Assembly: GCF_000285595.1 (NCBI RefSeq) | Contig: NZ_HE611064.1 | Location: forward strand, 1-56,466 | Length of the DNA: 56,466 nucleotides | Origin: Kurthia senegalensis | GTDB lineage: Bacteria > Bacillota > Bacilli > Bacillales_A > Planococcaceae | Direction: 5' to 3' | Part shown: positions 9,419 to 17,687 of the stretch, piece after piece | Numbering within the stretch: position 1 is the first letter of the stretch | Layout of the letters: each line of letters starts with the position of its first letter | Notes under the pieces: model-generated | What the model was told of the DNA's origin: nothing | Databases searched by the model: none | The model's input: only the letters and a program-made list of their open reading frames with translations | Position numbers and translations under genes: made by a program

Positions 9419-10545
9419 TGAACATGAATGAGATTCAAACGCCTGCTTACGTTGTGGACGAAGCACTCATTAAAAAAAATGTAGCCTTACTTAAAACAAT
9501 CATGGATGAAACGGGATGTAAAATACTATTAGCGCAAAAAGCATTTAGTATGTTTAGTTTGTATCCATTAATTGGACAATATTTGAGTGGGACAACGGCA
9601 AGTGGATTATATGAAGCGAAATTAGGACAAGAAGAAATGGGGAAAGAAAATCATATTTTTTCTCCAGCATATAAAGAAAGTGAATTTGAAGAAATTGTCT
9701 CACTTTGCGACCATATTATTTTTAATTCCTTTTCTCAAATGGAACGATTCGGACCTGCAGTGCTGCGCGCGAATAAAAAAATAGGTCTTCGTATTAATCC
9801 AGAACATTCGACGCAAGTCGGTCATGAAATTTACGATCCATGTGCTAAAGGCTGTCGTTTCGGTATTCGAGAGGAAGCTTTTGAAAAGGATAAATTACAC
9901 AACGTATCAGGACTACATTTTCATACGTTATGTGAGCAAGATAGTTTGGATCTTTGGACGACTATTCAAGCAGTAGAACGTCGCTTTGGGGATGTGCTGT
10001 ACGATATGGAATGGATTAATTTTGGTGGTGGGCACCACATTACAAAAGACGGCTATGATTTGGCATTGTTAAAAAAATGCATTACGTACGTACAACAAAA
10101 GTATAATGTCATCGTGTATTTAGAGCCGGGAGAAGCGATTGCGTATGAAGCGGGCTATTTAGTAACGACCGTACTAGATCGTGTGAACAATGATGGCGAC
10201 ATATTGATCGTAGACACATCCGCAAGTTGTCATATGCCGGACGTACTCGAAATGCCTTACCGTCCACCGCTTAAAAATAGTGGTGAGAAAAATGAAAAGC
10301 TCCATATGTATCAAATTGCGGGCCCGACTTGCTTAGCAGGTGACGTCATCGGCCATTATTCTTTTGATGAAGAAATTCAAGTAGGCACGCGACTCGTTTT
10401 TGAAGATATGGCCATTTATTCAATGGTCAAAAATAATACGTTCAATGGTATGGCCTTACCAGACATCGTTATTTTAAAAGAAGACGGCACGTGTCATGTA
10501 CAAAAAAGATTTCAGTATGAAGATTTCAAAAATCGATTATCTTAA
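9418..10545 (+). CDS. nspC: Carboxynorspermidine/carboxyspermidine decarboxylase
   Basis: Fold-type III (alanine-racemase-like) PLP decarboxylase that removes the carboxyl group from carboxy(nor)spermidine. 375 aa. It has the PLP lysine in LLAQKAFSM, HFHTLCEQ, INFGGGHH, LEPGEAIAY, and the catalytic region TSASCHMPDVLEMPYRP typical of NspC. The start codon overlaps the upstream stop (TAATG); GGAG lies ~12 nt upstream and ATG 9424 is an alternative. Last gene of the polyamine operon, closed by a terminator. Confidence 0.92.
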   Translation: MNMNEIQTPAYVVDEALIKKNVALLKTIMDETGCKILLAQKAFSMFSLYPLIGQYLSGTTASGLYEAKLGQEEMGKENHIFSPAYKESEFEEIVSLCDHIIFNSFSQMERFGPAVLRANKKIGLRINPEHSTQVGHEIYDPCAKGCRFGIREEAFEKDKLHNVSGLHFHTLCEQDSLDLWTTIQAVERRFGDVLYDMEWINFGGGHHITKDGYDLALLKKCITYVQQKYNVIVYLEPGEAIAYEAGYLVTTVLDRVNNDGDILIVDTSASCHMPDVLEMPYRPPLKNSGEKNEKLHMYQIAGPTCLAGDVIGHYSFDEEIQVGTRLVFEDMAIYSMVKNNTFNGMALPDIVILKEDGTCHVQKRFQYEDFKNRLS

Positions 10546-10547
10546 TG

Positions 10548-10577
10548 AAAAAAAGTCGCGATTTCGCGACTTTTTTC
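10548..10577 (+). terminator. Terminator of the polyamine operon
   Basis: AAAAAGTCGCG / CGCGACTTTTT hairpin with a 4-base ATTT loop and T run directly after nspC. Confidence 0.92.
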
Positions 10578-10638
10578 ACGTTTACAATATGATTTATGAT
10601 AGGATGGAAACAACTGTGAAAAATGAGGAGCAATTTGA

Positions 10639-11325
10639 ATGAAGAAATATACCCACGTACTATTCGATATTGATAACACTATTTTAAATTTTGATGCAAC
10701 AGAAGAAGTGGCTTTATCAATCATTTTAGAAAAATACGGTCCAACATTAGATCAAGAACGATTACATCGTACGTACCAAAAAATTAATCGTAGCCTGTGG
10801 CGTGCTTATGAAAAAAATGAAATGACGAAAGAACAGTTGTTACATACACGTTTTTTTGAAACGTTTTATATTTATGACATTCGAGTAGATGGAGAAGCGC
10901 TTGCTAATGAATATCAACAATTATTAGCCAAGGGAAAAGATCCGGTCATTGGGGCACAAAAAGTGTTAGATACTTTGAAAAATATTCCGAAATACATCGT
11001 GACAAATGGTGTTCAACATACGCAACGTAGTCGTCTTCAAAATGTAGGATGGACGTCTTATTTTGAAGCGATTTATATTTCAGAGGAAATAGGATACCAT
11101 AAACCACAAATCGAATTTTTTGATACCGTTTTTGAACGTTCACCTGAAATTGTGAAAGAGACGACGCTAATTATCGGAGACTCATTAACGAGTGATATCC
11201 AAGGTGGAATTACAGCAGGAATCGATACGTGTTGGATTAATTTCCATCATGAAGAAAATACGACAGCGATTCAACCGACGTATACGATGGAAACGTTAGA
11301 AGAAGTACTCCAATTATTTGCCTAA
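10639..11325 (+). CDS. yfnB: HAD-family nucleotidase, YjjG/YfnB type
   Basis: HAD hydrolase of 228 aa with motif I FDIDNTILNF, motif II IVTNG, motif III Lys in GYHKPQIEFF and motif IV IIGDSLTSDIQGG, plus a helical cap between I and II. This matches the YjjG/YfnB group, which dephosphorylates non-canonical pyrimidine nucleotides. It has its own GAGGAG ribosome binding site and is flanked by terminators, so it is monocistronic. The exact substrate is inferred from the family. Confidence 0.85.
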   Translation: MKKYTHVLFDIDNTILNFDATEEVALSIILEKYGPTLDQERLHRTYQKINRSLWRAYEKNEMTKEQLLHTRFFETFYIYDIRVDGEALANEYQQLLAKGKDPVIGAQKVLDTLKNIPKYIVTNGVQHTQRSRLQNVGWTSYFEAIYISEEIGYHKPQIEFFDTVFERSPEIVKETTLIIGDSLTSDIQGGITAGIDTCWINFHHEENTTAIQPTYTMETLEEVLQLFA

Positions 11326-11326
11326 T

Positions 11327-11365
11327 AAAAAAAGCTCGAAGTCATCACGACTTCGAGCTTTTTTA
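11327..11365. terminator. Bidirectional terminator between yfnB and the antiporter gene
   Basis: GCTCGAAGTC / GACTTCGAGC hairpin flanked by A and T runs, serving convergent genes on both strands. Confidence 0.92.
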
Positions 11366-11372
11366 TAAATAG

Positions 11373-12518
11373 TTACGCTATTTTTTGTTGTTTTTGAATT
11401 AATACTTTCAACATCGGTGGTGTAACAAGCGTCGATACGACAATTGCAATAATCATTGGCGTATAATATTCTTGTGAGAAGAGGCCTGCTTCAAATCCGA
11501 TAGCAGAAGTGATTAAAGCGACTTCACCTCGCGAAATCATAGCTGTACCAATTAATAAAGAAGAGGACATCGAATAACCTGTAATTTTAGCACCGAACCC
11601 AGCACCGATGACTTTCGTAATGATAGCAACGAGACAAAGAACGATAATGAGCCAAATATGTTCACCGACACCGTTTAACGAAACGACTAAACCGATGCTC
11701 GTAAAGAATACCGGGATAAAGAGAACATTAACAGAAGGTAGTAGTTTTCCTTCGAGTTGTTCACGAATAGTATCGTTATTAGCGAGTGCTAAACCGGCAA
11801 AGAATGCACCGATGATATTGCTAATTCCCATAGCATCTGCAAACCATGAATAAAGGAAGCAAAGAAGTACCCCGTAAACGAGTGAAAAATCAGGAATCGG
11901 TAATTTCACAGCAATCTTTGTCACTATCGGTAATAGTTTGTGTAAGGCTATAATAACAGCAAAGAAAATAACTTGTTTTAGAAGCACGATTGAAATACTC
12001 GTATCTCCACCGACTGTTAAACTAATCATTACAGCTAAAATGATTAAGCCAATAATATCATCGGCAATTGCTGCACCAAGAACAGTGGCACTCTCTTTCG
12101 TATGCATGTAATTGAGTTCTCTGAATGTTTGTACGGAAATACTAACCGATGTAGCCGTTAGAACAACACCTAAAAAGGCGGCATGAAGAGTATCCATACC
12201 AAATGAAATCCCGACGATATAGCCGCCGATAAAAGGTAAGATGACGCCCATTGTTGCGACAGTTAGGGCAGAGCGTAAACTACTCGTTAAATCTTTTAAG
12301 TTCGTTTCTGTACCAGCAAAGAACATTAAGAAGATGACGCCGATTTCGCTAAATAAGTGTAAAAAATCATTCGTTTCTACAAGACCGAAAACAGCCGGTC
12401 CAATTAAAATCCCGGCAATAATTTCACCGAGTACGCTAGGTTGCCCGAAACGAGAGGCGATTGTACCGCAAATTTTTGCGGCAACAATAATGATGATTAG
12501 TTGTAAAATGAGCTCCAT
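11373..12518 (-). CDS. CPA2-family cation:proton antiporter (NapA/KefB-like)
   Basis: Integral membrane antiporter, ~381 aa, about 12 hydrophobic segments. It starts MELILQLIIIIVAAKICGTI and carries SRFGQPSVLGEIIAGILIGP, GAAIADDIIGL (paired Asp of the ion-binding site) and ISRGEVAL. There is no C-terminal TrkA-N domain, so it resembles Na+/H+ antiporters of the NapA group more than full KefB. ATG 12518 follows AGGAGGG by 6 nt; a longer upstream in-frame extension lacks a binding site. The cation is not determinable here. Confidence 0.88.
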   Translation of the reverse strand: MELILQLIIIIVAAKICGTIASRFGQPSVLGEIIAGILIGPAVFGLVETNDFLHLFSEIGVIFLMFFAGTETNLKDLTSSLRSALTVATMGVILPFIGGYIVGISFGMDTLHAAFLGVVLTATSVSISVQTFRELNYMHTKESATVLGAAIADDIIGLIILAVMISLTVGGDTSISIVLLKQVIFFAVIIALHKLLPIVTKIAVKLPIPDFSLVYGVLLCFLYSWFADAMGISNIIGAFFAGLALANNDTIREQLEGKLLPSVNVLFIPVFFTSIGLVVSLNGVGEHIWLIIVLCLVAIITKVIGAGFGAKITGYSMSSSLLIGTAMISRGEVALITSAIGFEAGLFSQEYYTPMIIAIVVSTLVTPPMLKVLIQKQQKIA

Positions 12519-13082
12519 AAATACCCTCCTGAAATTGAAAGAAAATTCTAAAAATTTAACTGAAAATTGTTTATTGTTTGGCGATTCTGACAATATGTCG
12601 ATAGTATGTATTCGTCGAAACTGTTTACTATTATATCATAATGTATGTAAGCTGTCTGAAAATGAACGACTCAAGGAAGAACTAAAAATTTGTCGAATAG
12701 AAATTTTATTTATTCTATATTAAGCATAAAAATTCATTTTATATATTTATTGAATGATATAAATACACGACTTTAATGTTCGGTATTCAAACGATTTATT
12801 TAGATTTAAGTATAAAATTGTTCGTGTATGAAAATACGAAAAAATGTCGAATTGTCGAAAATTGTATGAAGTACAAGATAGCAGTGCAATATAGCGATAA
12901 ATAGAGTGGACTAAATTTTCGGAATTATTGTAATTATTTTACTTTTTATATAATGAGGTGACGTATTGACGGCGCTACAGTGAATTGATATTGTATATTT
13001 ACAACAATATTATTTCCGATTGAGCTGAAATGATACTGCTATAATAGACGCGTGATTTATTTTCACAGAGGGGAAGTTGTTT
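12519..13082. other. Gene-free AT-rich region with divergent promoters
   Basis: About 560 bp without a convincing gene. It contains an extended -10 (TGCTATAAT, 13037-13045) for the downstream gene and, just upstream of it, an inverted repeat ATATTGT / ACAATAT (12988-13010) that could be an operator. I saw no RNA structure or clear antiporter promoter elements. Confidence 0.5.
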
Positions 13083-13469
13083 ATGACAGTAACAATCGAA
13101 TTAACAAATGCTTTACAAATTGAGGCATTACGCAGCAATGGATTTACAAATGATGAAATTTTGTACAAATTGAAACGCCAACAATTGGCAGCATTCCAAG
13201 GGAAAGTAGCTAATATGGAATTTGATTCTTTACTTTCTTTATTTGAGAAAAATCCAGCACAATTTGAACGTGCGCTACGTACAGGCTATAAAGCAGAAAC
13301 GATGACTACGGAAGCAGCAAAATTTTTATTACAATGCTTGTTCTCTGCAAAAGAAGGCGATCATTTTGTTATCGAAAACGGGGAAATAGTAATTAAACGA
13401 TTAACGAATAAACAACGTGAGCAATTTAACGAGATTCTTCCAGAAACATGGAAATCTGTCGTTGCATAA
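13083..13469 (+). CDS. Hypothetical protein, 128 aa
   Basis: Family not recognised. The protein is soluble and mostly helical, starting MTVTIELTNALQIEALRSNG, with a Leu/Lys-rich N-terminal half and a C-terminal AKEGDHFVIENGEIVIKRLT segment that looks like a short beta hairpin. ATG 13083 is placed 9 nt after AGAGGGG; TTG 13077 is a weaker alternative. Single gene with an extended -10 promoter and a strong terminator. Confidence 0.75.
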   Translation: MTVTIELTNALQIEALRSNGFTNDEILYKLKRQQLAAFQGKVANMEFDSLLSLFEKNPAQFERALRTGYKAETMTTEAAKFLLQCLFSAKEGDHFVIENGEIVIKRLTNKQREQFNEILPETWKSVVA

Positions 13470-13483
13470 CGTATGATCTATAT

Positions 13484-13521
13484 AAAAAAAGGAACGATGC
13501 TAATAAGCGTCGTTCCTTTTT
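13484..13521. terminator. Bidirectional terminator
   Basis: GGAACGATGC / GCGTCGTTCC stem with TAATAA loop, A run before and T run after; serves the 13083 gene and azlD on the opposite strand. Confidence 0.92.
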
Positions 13522-13541
13522 TATATAGATTATTAAAATGG

Positions 13542-13859
13542 CTATACGGCGCGAACGAATGCCATAATAGCAACACCTGCAATAACGGTGATTGATAAAC
13601 TTTTTGTCCAAATAGCGATGATGACCGTCGGAAGAAGGACACATAAATTGTTAAGGCGAATCGTCGTGAAGGTTGCCCCTTGAACAAAAATCGATTCAAA
13701 TATAAGGGCGCTTAAAATACAAATTGGAATGTAAGCTAAAAATTTCATGACCGACTGAGGAAGTGGTGTCCTTTTAACGATTATAAAAGGAATGATTCGT
13801 GGGAGCCATGTCACGAATGCACATAAAAGAATAACGATAAACATAGAAGATGAAATCAT
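13542..13859 (-). CDS. azlD: Branched-chain amino acid transport protein AzlD
   Basis: Small membrane subunit (~105 aa, four hydrophobic segments) with the family signature VTWLPRIIPF near the N-terminus and LSITVIAGVAIMAF near the C-terminus. It partners AzlC to export branched-chain amino acids. ATG 13859 overlaps the azlC stop (ATGA), supporting coupling; GTG 13871 would add four residues. Transcribed with azlC. Confidence 0.9.
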   Translation of the reverse strand: MISSSMFIVILLCAFVTWLPRIIPFIIVKRTPLPQSVMKFLAYIPICILSALIFESIFVQGATFTTIRLNNLCVLLPTVIIAIWTKSLSITVIAGVAIMAFVRAV

Positions 13860-14551
13860 CGATCTGTCCACACTCCAATCAATGCAACGATAATTGTACT
13901 AATAAGAATGGCAAGGTGACTCGGAAACAACTGAATCATTATGTACATACAAATCCCCATAAGGATAATTAACATCAAATAATGACGTAGACGAGATTTT
14001 GTGACGGTTTGTAAATTTAAAATTAATAAAGCGACAAACATAGCGGTTAGTGCAAAATCTAGTCCCCAACTTTCAGGATTCGGGATCCATTTTCCGACGA
14101 GCGCACCTAAAATAGAAGCTACAAACCATGCGCTATAAGCTGTTATATTTAAGCCATCCATCCAATTGCCTTTCAATGTTTCTCCTTGTGCTAGTTTAGT
14201 CATGGCGACACTGTATGTTTCATCAGTTAGTAGTGTACCGAAGCCGATGTTTCGAACAGTTGAATAGTGTTTAAAAGAAGGAGCAACCGAAAAAGCCATA
14301 AGAAAATGGCGCAAATTAACGATGAACGTCGTTAAAATAATGGCAGTCATCGGCGCACCACTTACGATTAAGCTACAAAAGATGAATTGAGCAGCGCCTG
14401 CATAAATGAGTAAAGATAATAATGTGATTTCTATTAATGATAAATGGGAAGCAATCCCGACAACACCAAAAGCGAAGCCGATGCTAATGTAGCCAATTAA
14501 AGTAGGTACACAATCTTTAAATCCTTCTGAGAACGTCGTTGTTTGTTGCAA
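13856..14551 (-). CDS. azlC: Branched-chain amino acid permease AzlC
   Basis: Large subunit of the AzlCD exporter, ~231 aa with about six to seven membrane segments. Family motifs IGYISIGFAFGV, YAGAAQFIF and VNLRHFLMA are present. The start is uncertain: GTG 14560 abuts AGGAGT, while TTG 14551 lies 10 nt after AGGAG and is preferred here. A CodY-like box lies just upstream, fitting a branched-chain amino acid sensor. Confidence 0.9.
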   Translation of the reverse strand: MQQTTTFSEGFKDCVPTLIGYISIGFAFGVVGIASHLSLIEITLLSLLIYAGAAQFIFCSLIVSGAPMTAIILTTFIVNLRHFLMAFSVAPSFKHYSTVRNIGFGTLLTDETYSVAMTKLAQGETLKGNWMDGLNITAYSAWFVASILGALVGKWIPNPESWGLDFALTAMFVALLILNLQTVTKSRLRHYLMLIILMGICMYIMIQLFPSHLAILISTIIVALIGVWTDR

Positions 14552-14581
14552 ATGTATCACACTCCTACGAATAGAATACAG

Positions 14582-14596
14582 AATTGTCAGAAAATT
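14582..14596. promoter_or_regulatory. CodY-like box upstream of azlC
   Basis: AATTGTCAGAAAATT matches AATTTTCWGAAAATT in 14 of 15 positions. It lies ~30 nt upstream of azlC and ~80 nt upstream of the divergent 14675 gene. Binding is inferred. Confidence 0.6.
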
Positions 14597-14674
14597 ATCT
14601 AGCTATTATAATAGGTAGACAAAGTTCTTTTTATTTTGTACAATTGTGAAATATAGTTAAAGGAGGAATTCAGT

Positions 14675-14944
14675 ATGAATATTTTTGAATTATTAGCGCA
14701 AGTACAAGCGATTACAGGCGGAAAATTTGGCTTGTCAGATTTATTGTCTGAAGAGTTTGTAGAAGAGCATACGAAGTTCTCATCGATTCCAGAGTTAATG
14801 AAAGCTTTACCAATCGATTTAAGTGATTTATCAACGCTTCAAAATTATAGCGAATCCGATTTGAATGAATTTGTAAAAGAACATTCATCGTACGATTCTT
14901 GGAAAGCTTTATTGCAAGCTGCTGTAACGTTTATTCAAAAGTAA
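14675..14944 (+). CDS. Hypothetical protein, 89 aa
   Basis: Not recognised. Acidic, helical, no membrane segment or signal peptide, starting MNIFELLAQVQAITGGKFG. The sequence alternates short amphipathic helices (IPELMKALPIDLSDLSTLQ). AAAGGAGG lies 8 nt before the ATG, so translation is well supported. It diverges from azlC; the shared intergenic region holds the CodY-like box. Confidence 0.8.
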   Translation: MNIFELLAQVQAITGGKFGLSDLLSEEFVEEHTKFSSIPELMKALPIDLSDLSTLQNYSESDLNEFVKEHSSYDSWKALLQAAVTFIQK

Positions 14945-14980
14945 AATAAAAGAGACGAGAACAAAATCCTCGTCAATAAG

Positions 14981-15022
14981 AAAAAACATGCACGATTTTA
15001 TTTAAATCATGCATGTTTTTTT
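14981..15022 (+). terminator. Terminator after the 14675 gene
   Basis: Hairpin AACATGCA(C)GATTT / AAATCATGCATGTT with seven T. Confidence 0.9.
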
Positions 15023-15091
15023 GTCTGTTCCATAGTTTTTTCGCCGACTTCTCCGTTCAAAAGAAACAGGCGTCGCATTCATACTATAAAC

Positions 15092-15134
15092 TTAAAAAAC
15101 ACGCGATATGGAAGGGTAATTCCCGTATCGCGTA
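15092..15134 (-). terminator. Terminator of the KTSC gene
   Basis: ACGCGATA / TATCGCGT hairpin with internal GGAA/TTCC pairing; on the minus strand it is followed by a T6 run. Confidence 0.8.
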
Positions 15135-15182
15135 TAAAAATAGAGGATGAATGTGTATTTTTATCCGAGCTTCTTACTTAAG

Positions 15183-15401
15183 TTAACCTACTTTTACGTA
15201 ACGATAACGATCTTTAATAAATTTAACGAAAAATACACCTTTAGAATTTGCATCGAGAAAATCTTCAAAAACGAGTTCAGGTACACCGTAATATTCAAAG
15301 GCACCATCTTTAATAAATTCTACACGTAAAATCATCGGACTTGCTTCATAACCGATTGCTTTTATTTTTGTTGATTCTACAGGAATCATATTAGATAACA
15401 T
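15183..15401 (-). CDS. KTSC-domain protein
   Basis: 72-aa single-domain protein of the KTSC family: VESTKIKAIGYEASPMILRV, then YYGVPELVFEDFLDANSKG and FIKDRYRYVKVG. The family occurs alone or fused to other domains and has been proposed to bind nucleic acid or act with lysyl-tRNA-synthetase-like proteins; its function is unproven. AAGGAGG precedes the ATG. It has a strong promoter with a perfect cre, so it is predicted to be catabolite-repressed. Confidence 0.88.
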   Translation of the reverse strand: MLSNMIPVESTKIKAIGYEASPMILRVEFIKDGAFEYYGVPELVFEDFLDANSKGVFFVKFIKDRYRYVKVG

Positions 15402-15419
15402 GTGTATTCCTCCTTCTTT

Positions 15420-15471
15420 ATGAAAACGCTTTCATTTATTTAAATATAAAGTTTTCTATTCAAAATGTCAA
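15420..15471 (-). promoter_or_regulatory. Sigma-A promoter with perfect cre for the KTSC gene
   Basis: On the minus strand TTGACA (15471-15466), exactly 17 nt, then TATATT (15448-15443). Just downstream, 15420-15434 reads ATGAAAACGCTTTCA on the plus strand and meets the cre consensus at every position. A cre at the start site predicts CcpA repression. Confidence 0.78.
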
Positions 15472-15496
15472 TTTTGTGACAGGAGAATTTTTCGAC

Positions 15497-15530
15497 AAAA
15501 AAACACTTTCTAAAAGTCAGAAAGTGTTTG
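15497..15530 (-). terminator. Terminator of proC
   Basis: AACACTTTCT / AGAAAGTGTT hairpin; reading on the minus strand it ends in seven T. Confidence 0.9.
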
Positions 15531-15547
15531 CTGAAAAGCGTGAGTAA

Positions 15548-16342
15548 TTAATCTTGAAAAGATTGATCTTTTTCAATAACTGCATGAACAGCTTCATGAA
15601 CAGCGTGTTCAAATTGATTGGCTTTTAATGCCATAACACCTTCAATTGTCGTCCCACCAGGTGAGCAAACTTGGTCAACTAATTCAATCGGATGCGTCTG
15701 ACTTTCTAAAACCATTTTGGCACTCCCTAGTACAGCGTCTGCTGCAATTTGAAGAGCGATATTTTTAGGCATGCCTTCTTTAACGGCAGCACGAGCAATA
15801 GCATCCATGTATAAATAATGGAAAGCAGGAGAGGCACCAGCAATCGAAGAGAAAATACCGAACTGATCTTCTTCTAATTCAATCATTGAACCCGTTGCTT
15901 GTAAAAGTTGTACCGCTGCGTCTTTTTGTGGGGCAGATACTGCTTCTGCAACAGCATAAGCAGTCGTTGAATGATGAACGGCTGCATTCACATTTGGCAT
16001 AATACGCATAACATTAGGATGGTTGAATAGACGTTGTAATGTTTCAATAGACGTTCCGGCAGCCATCGAAATGATTAATTGATGTGGTTTTAAGTGACCT
16101 TTCAATGTAGGGGCAAGTTCTTCTATTTGATGTGGTTTTACACCGATAAATAGAAAATCTGTTTCTAACGTTTCTTCTAATGTAGAAGCGACGTGAATCG
16201 CTGTTTCAGCAGCTAATTGTTTTGATTTCGTAATCGTACGGTTAAACCCGATTATTTTCTCGGCATTTGTTGAATCGCTCGCTACGATTCCACGGATAAT
16301 AGCAGAGGCCATATTGCCGAGACCAATAAAACTGTAAGACAT
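15548..16342 (-). CDS. proC: Pyrroline-5-carboxylate reductase
   Basis: Last step of proline synthesis, NAD(P)H-dependent reduction of pyrroline-5-carboxylate. 264 aa with the N-terminal Rossmann motif FIGLGNMASAII, GVKPHQ, MPNVNAAV and the C-terminal signature DQVCSPGGTTIEGV. AAAGGAG is well placed before ATG 16342. Monocistronic between its promoter and the terminator at 15497. Confidence 0.95.
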   Translation of the reverse strand: MSYSFIGLGNMASAIIRGIVASDSTNAEKIIGFNRTITKSKQLAAETAIHVASTLEETLETDFLFIGVKPHQIEELAPTLKGHLKPHQLIISMAAGTSIETLQRLFNHPNVMRIMPNVNAAVHHSTTAYAVAEAVSAPQKDAAVQLLQATGSMIELEEDQFGIFSSIAGASPAFHYLYMDAIARAAVKEGMPKNIALQIAADAVLGSAKMVLESQTHPIELVDQVCSPGGTTIEGVMALKANQFEHAVHEAVHAVIEKDQSFQD

Positions 16343-16580
16343 AATAAAAGACTCCTTTCAAATTCTTCACTAGTATAACGAAATGTAGGACAAATAGGTA
16401 GATTTCTGTATCAGAACGATTAAAATAGCCATAAATGAATTCGTGTCTTTTATGTGAAATCGTCAAATAGGATAGGACATTGTTCTATTTTTTGATATGA
16501 TAGGAGTATTGAAAAGTGTCGTGAATGGAAGTCACTCGTTAAAAATAATGAAGTATTTGTTTTGAAAAGGAATGAAACAC

Positions 16581-17531
16581 ATGCGAAGTCATCAAAAGAC
16601 AAAAAATACAGCGAGTCAACATATCGTTATGGATGAAACACCTACGTGGAGTAAAATTATCGCACAAACGATTAAAACCGGTATTATTAAGTCGAATTTA
16701 ATTACGATGTTTGCTGGTTTAGCGCTTGCTATGTACACATATAAAGTGAATCCGTTAGACGAATGGCTCGCTGTTATATGTGCAATTATTGGAACCGGAG
16801 CTGTTATTGGCGGCGCGGGAGCATTTAACAATTGGTACGATCGAGATATCGATGCCAAAATGAAACGTACGCAAAAAAGACCAACTGTCACCGGAGAAAT
16901 TTCACCGAATATGACGCTGATTTTAAGCGTCGTATTACTCGTAGCAGGAGTAGGCATTTTATTTGTCGCTTCTCCAATGGCTGCTTTACTAGGATTTATC
17001 GGTTGGTTTTTATATGTCGTTCCGTACACGATGTGGACGAAACGTCATACGGTTTATAACACCGAAGTAGGCAGTTTATCAGGTGCAATGCCACCTTTAA
17101 TTGGTTGGGGTGTTGTGAGTAATGACATATTCCATCCAGCAGTTATTAGTTTGTTTATTATTTCTCTTATTTGGCAAATGCCACATTTTTACGCAATCGC
17201 GATTCGTAAAATGGAAGATTATCGTGCGGCGAACGTACCAATGTTACCCGTAGCAAAAGGGTTGCATAGAACGTATGTCATGACGAATGTTTATTTAGTT
17301 ATTTTAACAATTTGCTGCATTCCACTCGGATTTTTAAGCATTGGATTAATGCTCGTAGCGATGATTTTAAGTGTATGTTGGCTTGTCATGAATATTTATG
17401 GCTATCGTAAGAAAGATCCTAAAAAATGGGCGAATATTTTATTCGTATATTCTCTTTTGCACATGGTTATATTATTCTCGACTGTCATTATATATGCGGT
17501 TATCGGTATTTATATGGAATTTTATGCGTAA
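16581..17531 (+). CDS. ctaB: Protoheme IX farnesyltransferase (heme O synthase)
   Basis: UbiA-family membrane prenyltransferase that farnesylates heme B to heme O for heme-copper oxidases. ~316 aa, about nine membrane segments, with the allylic-diphosphate/Mg motif NNWYDRDIDAKMKRTQKRP and the second site HFYAIAIRKMEDYRAANVPM. ATG 16581 is preferred for spacing from AAAGGA; ATG 16572 is in frame. It stands alone with no ctaA or cytochrome oxidase genes nearby. Confidence 0.94.
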   Translation: MRSHQKTKNTASQHIVMDETPTWSKIIAQTIKTGIIKSNLITMFAGLALAMYTYKVNPLDEWLAVICAIIGTGAVIGGAGAFNNWYDRDIDAKMKRTQKRPTVTGEISPNMTLILSVVLLVAGVGILFVASPMAALLGFIGWFLYVVPYTMWTKRHTVYNTEVGSLSGAMPPLIGWGVVSNDIFHPAVISLFIISLIWQMPHFYAIAIRKMEDYRAANVPMLPVAKGLHRTYVMTNVYLVILTICCIPLGFLSIGLMLVAMILSVCWLVMNIYGYRKKDPKKWANILFVYSLLHMVILFSTVIIYAVIGIYMEFYA

Positions 17532-17535
17532 CGAA

Positions 17536-17566
17536 AGGAGCCGTAGCACATACGGCTCTTTTTTAT
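17536..17566 (+). terminator. Terminator of ctaB
   Basis: GAGCCGTA / TACGGCTC hairpin followed by T6. Confidence 0.93.
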
Positions 17567-17687
17567 ACGTAATTATGTTCAAATCGTGAACAGAAAAAGA
17601 AAAGATTACTGATTTTATAAATAATTGTTTTCTTCTCAGTCTTTTCCATGGCATCATAAAATGGATAAATAAAAAGGAGTGAAGATC

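Noticed and set aside
12241-12723. 160-codon frame opposite the antiporter gene
   Set aside because: Antisense shadow of a clear membrane transporter with no binding site or recognisable domain.
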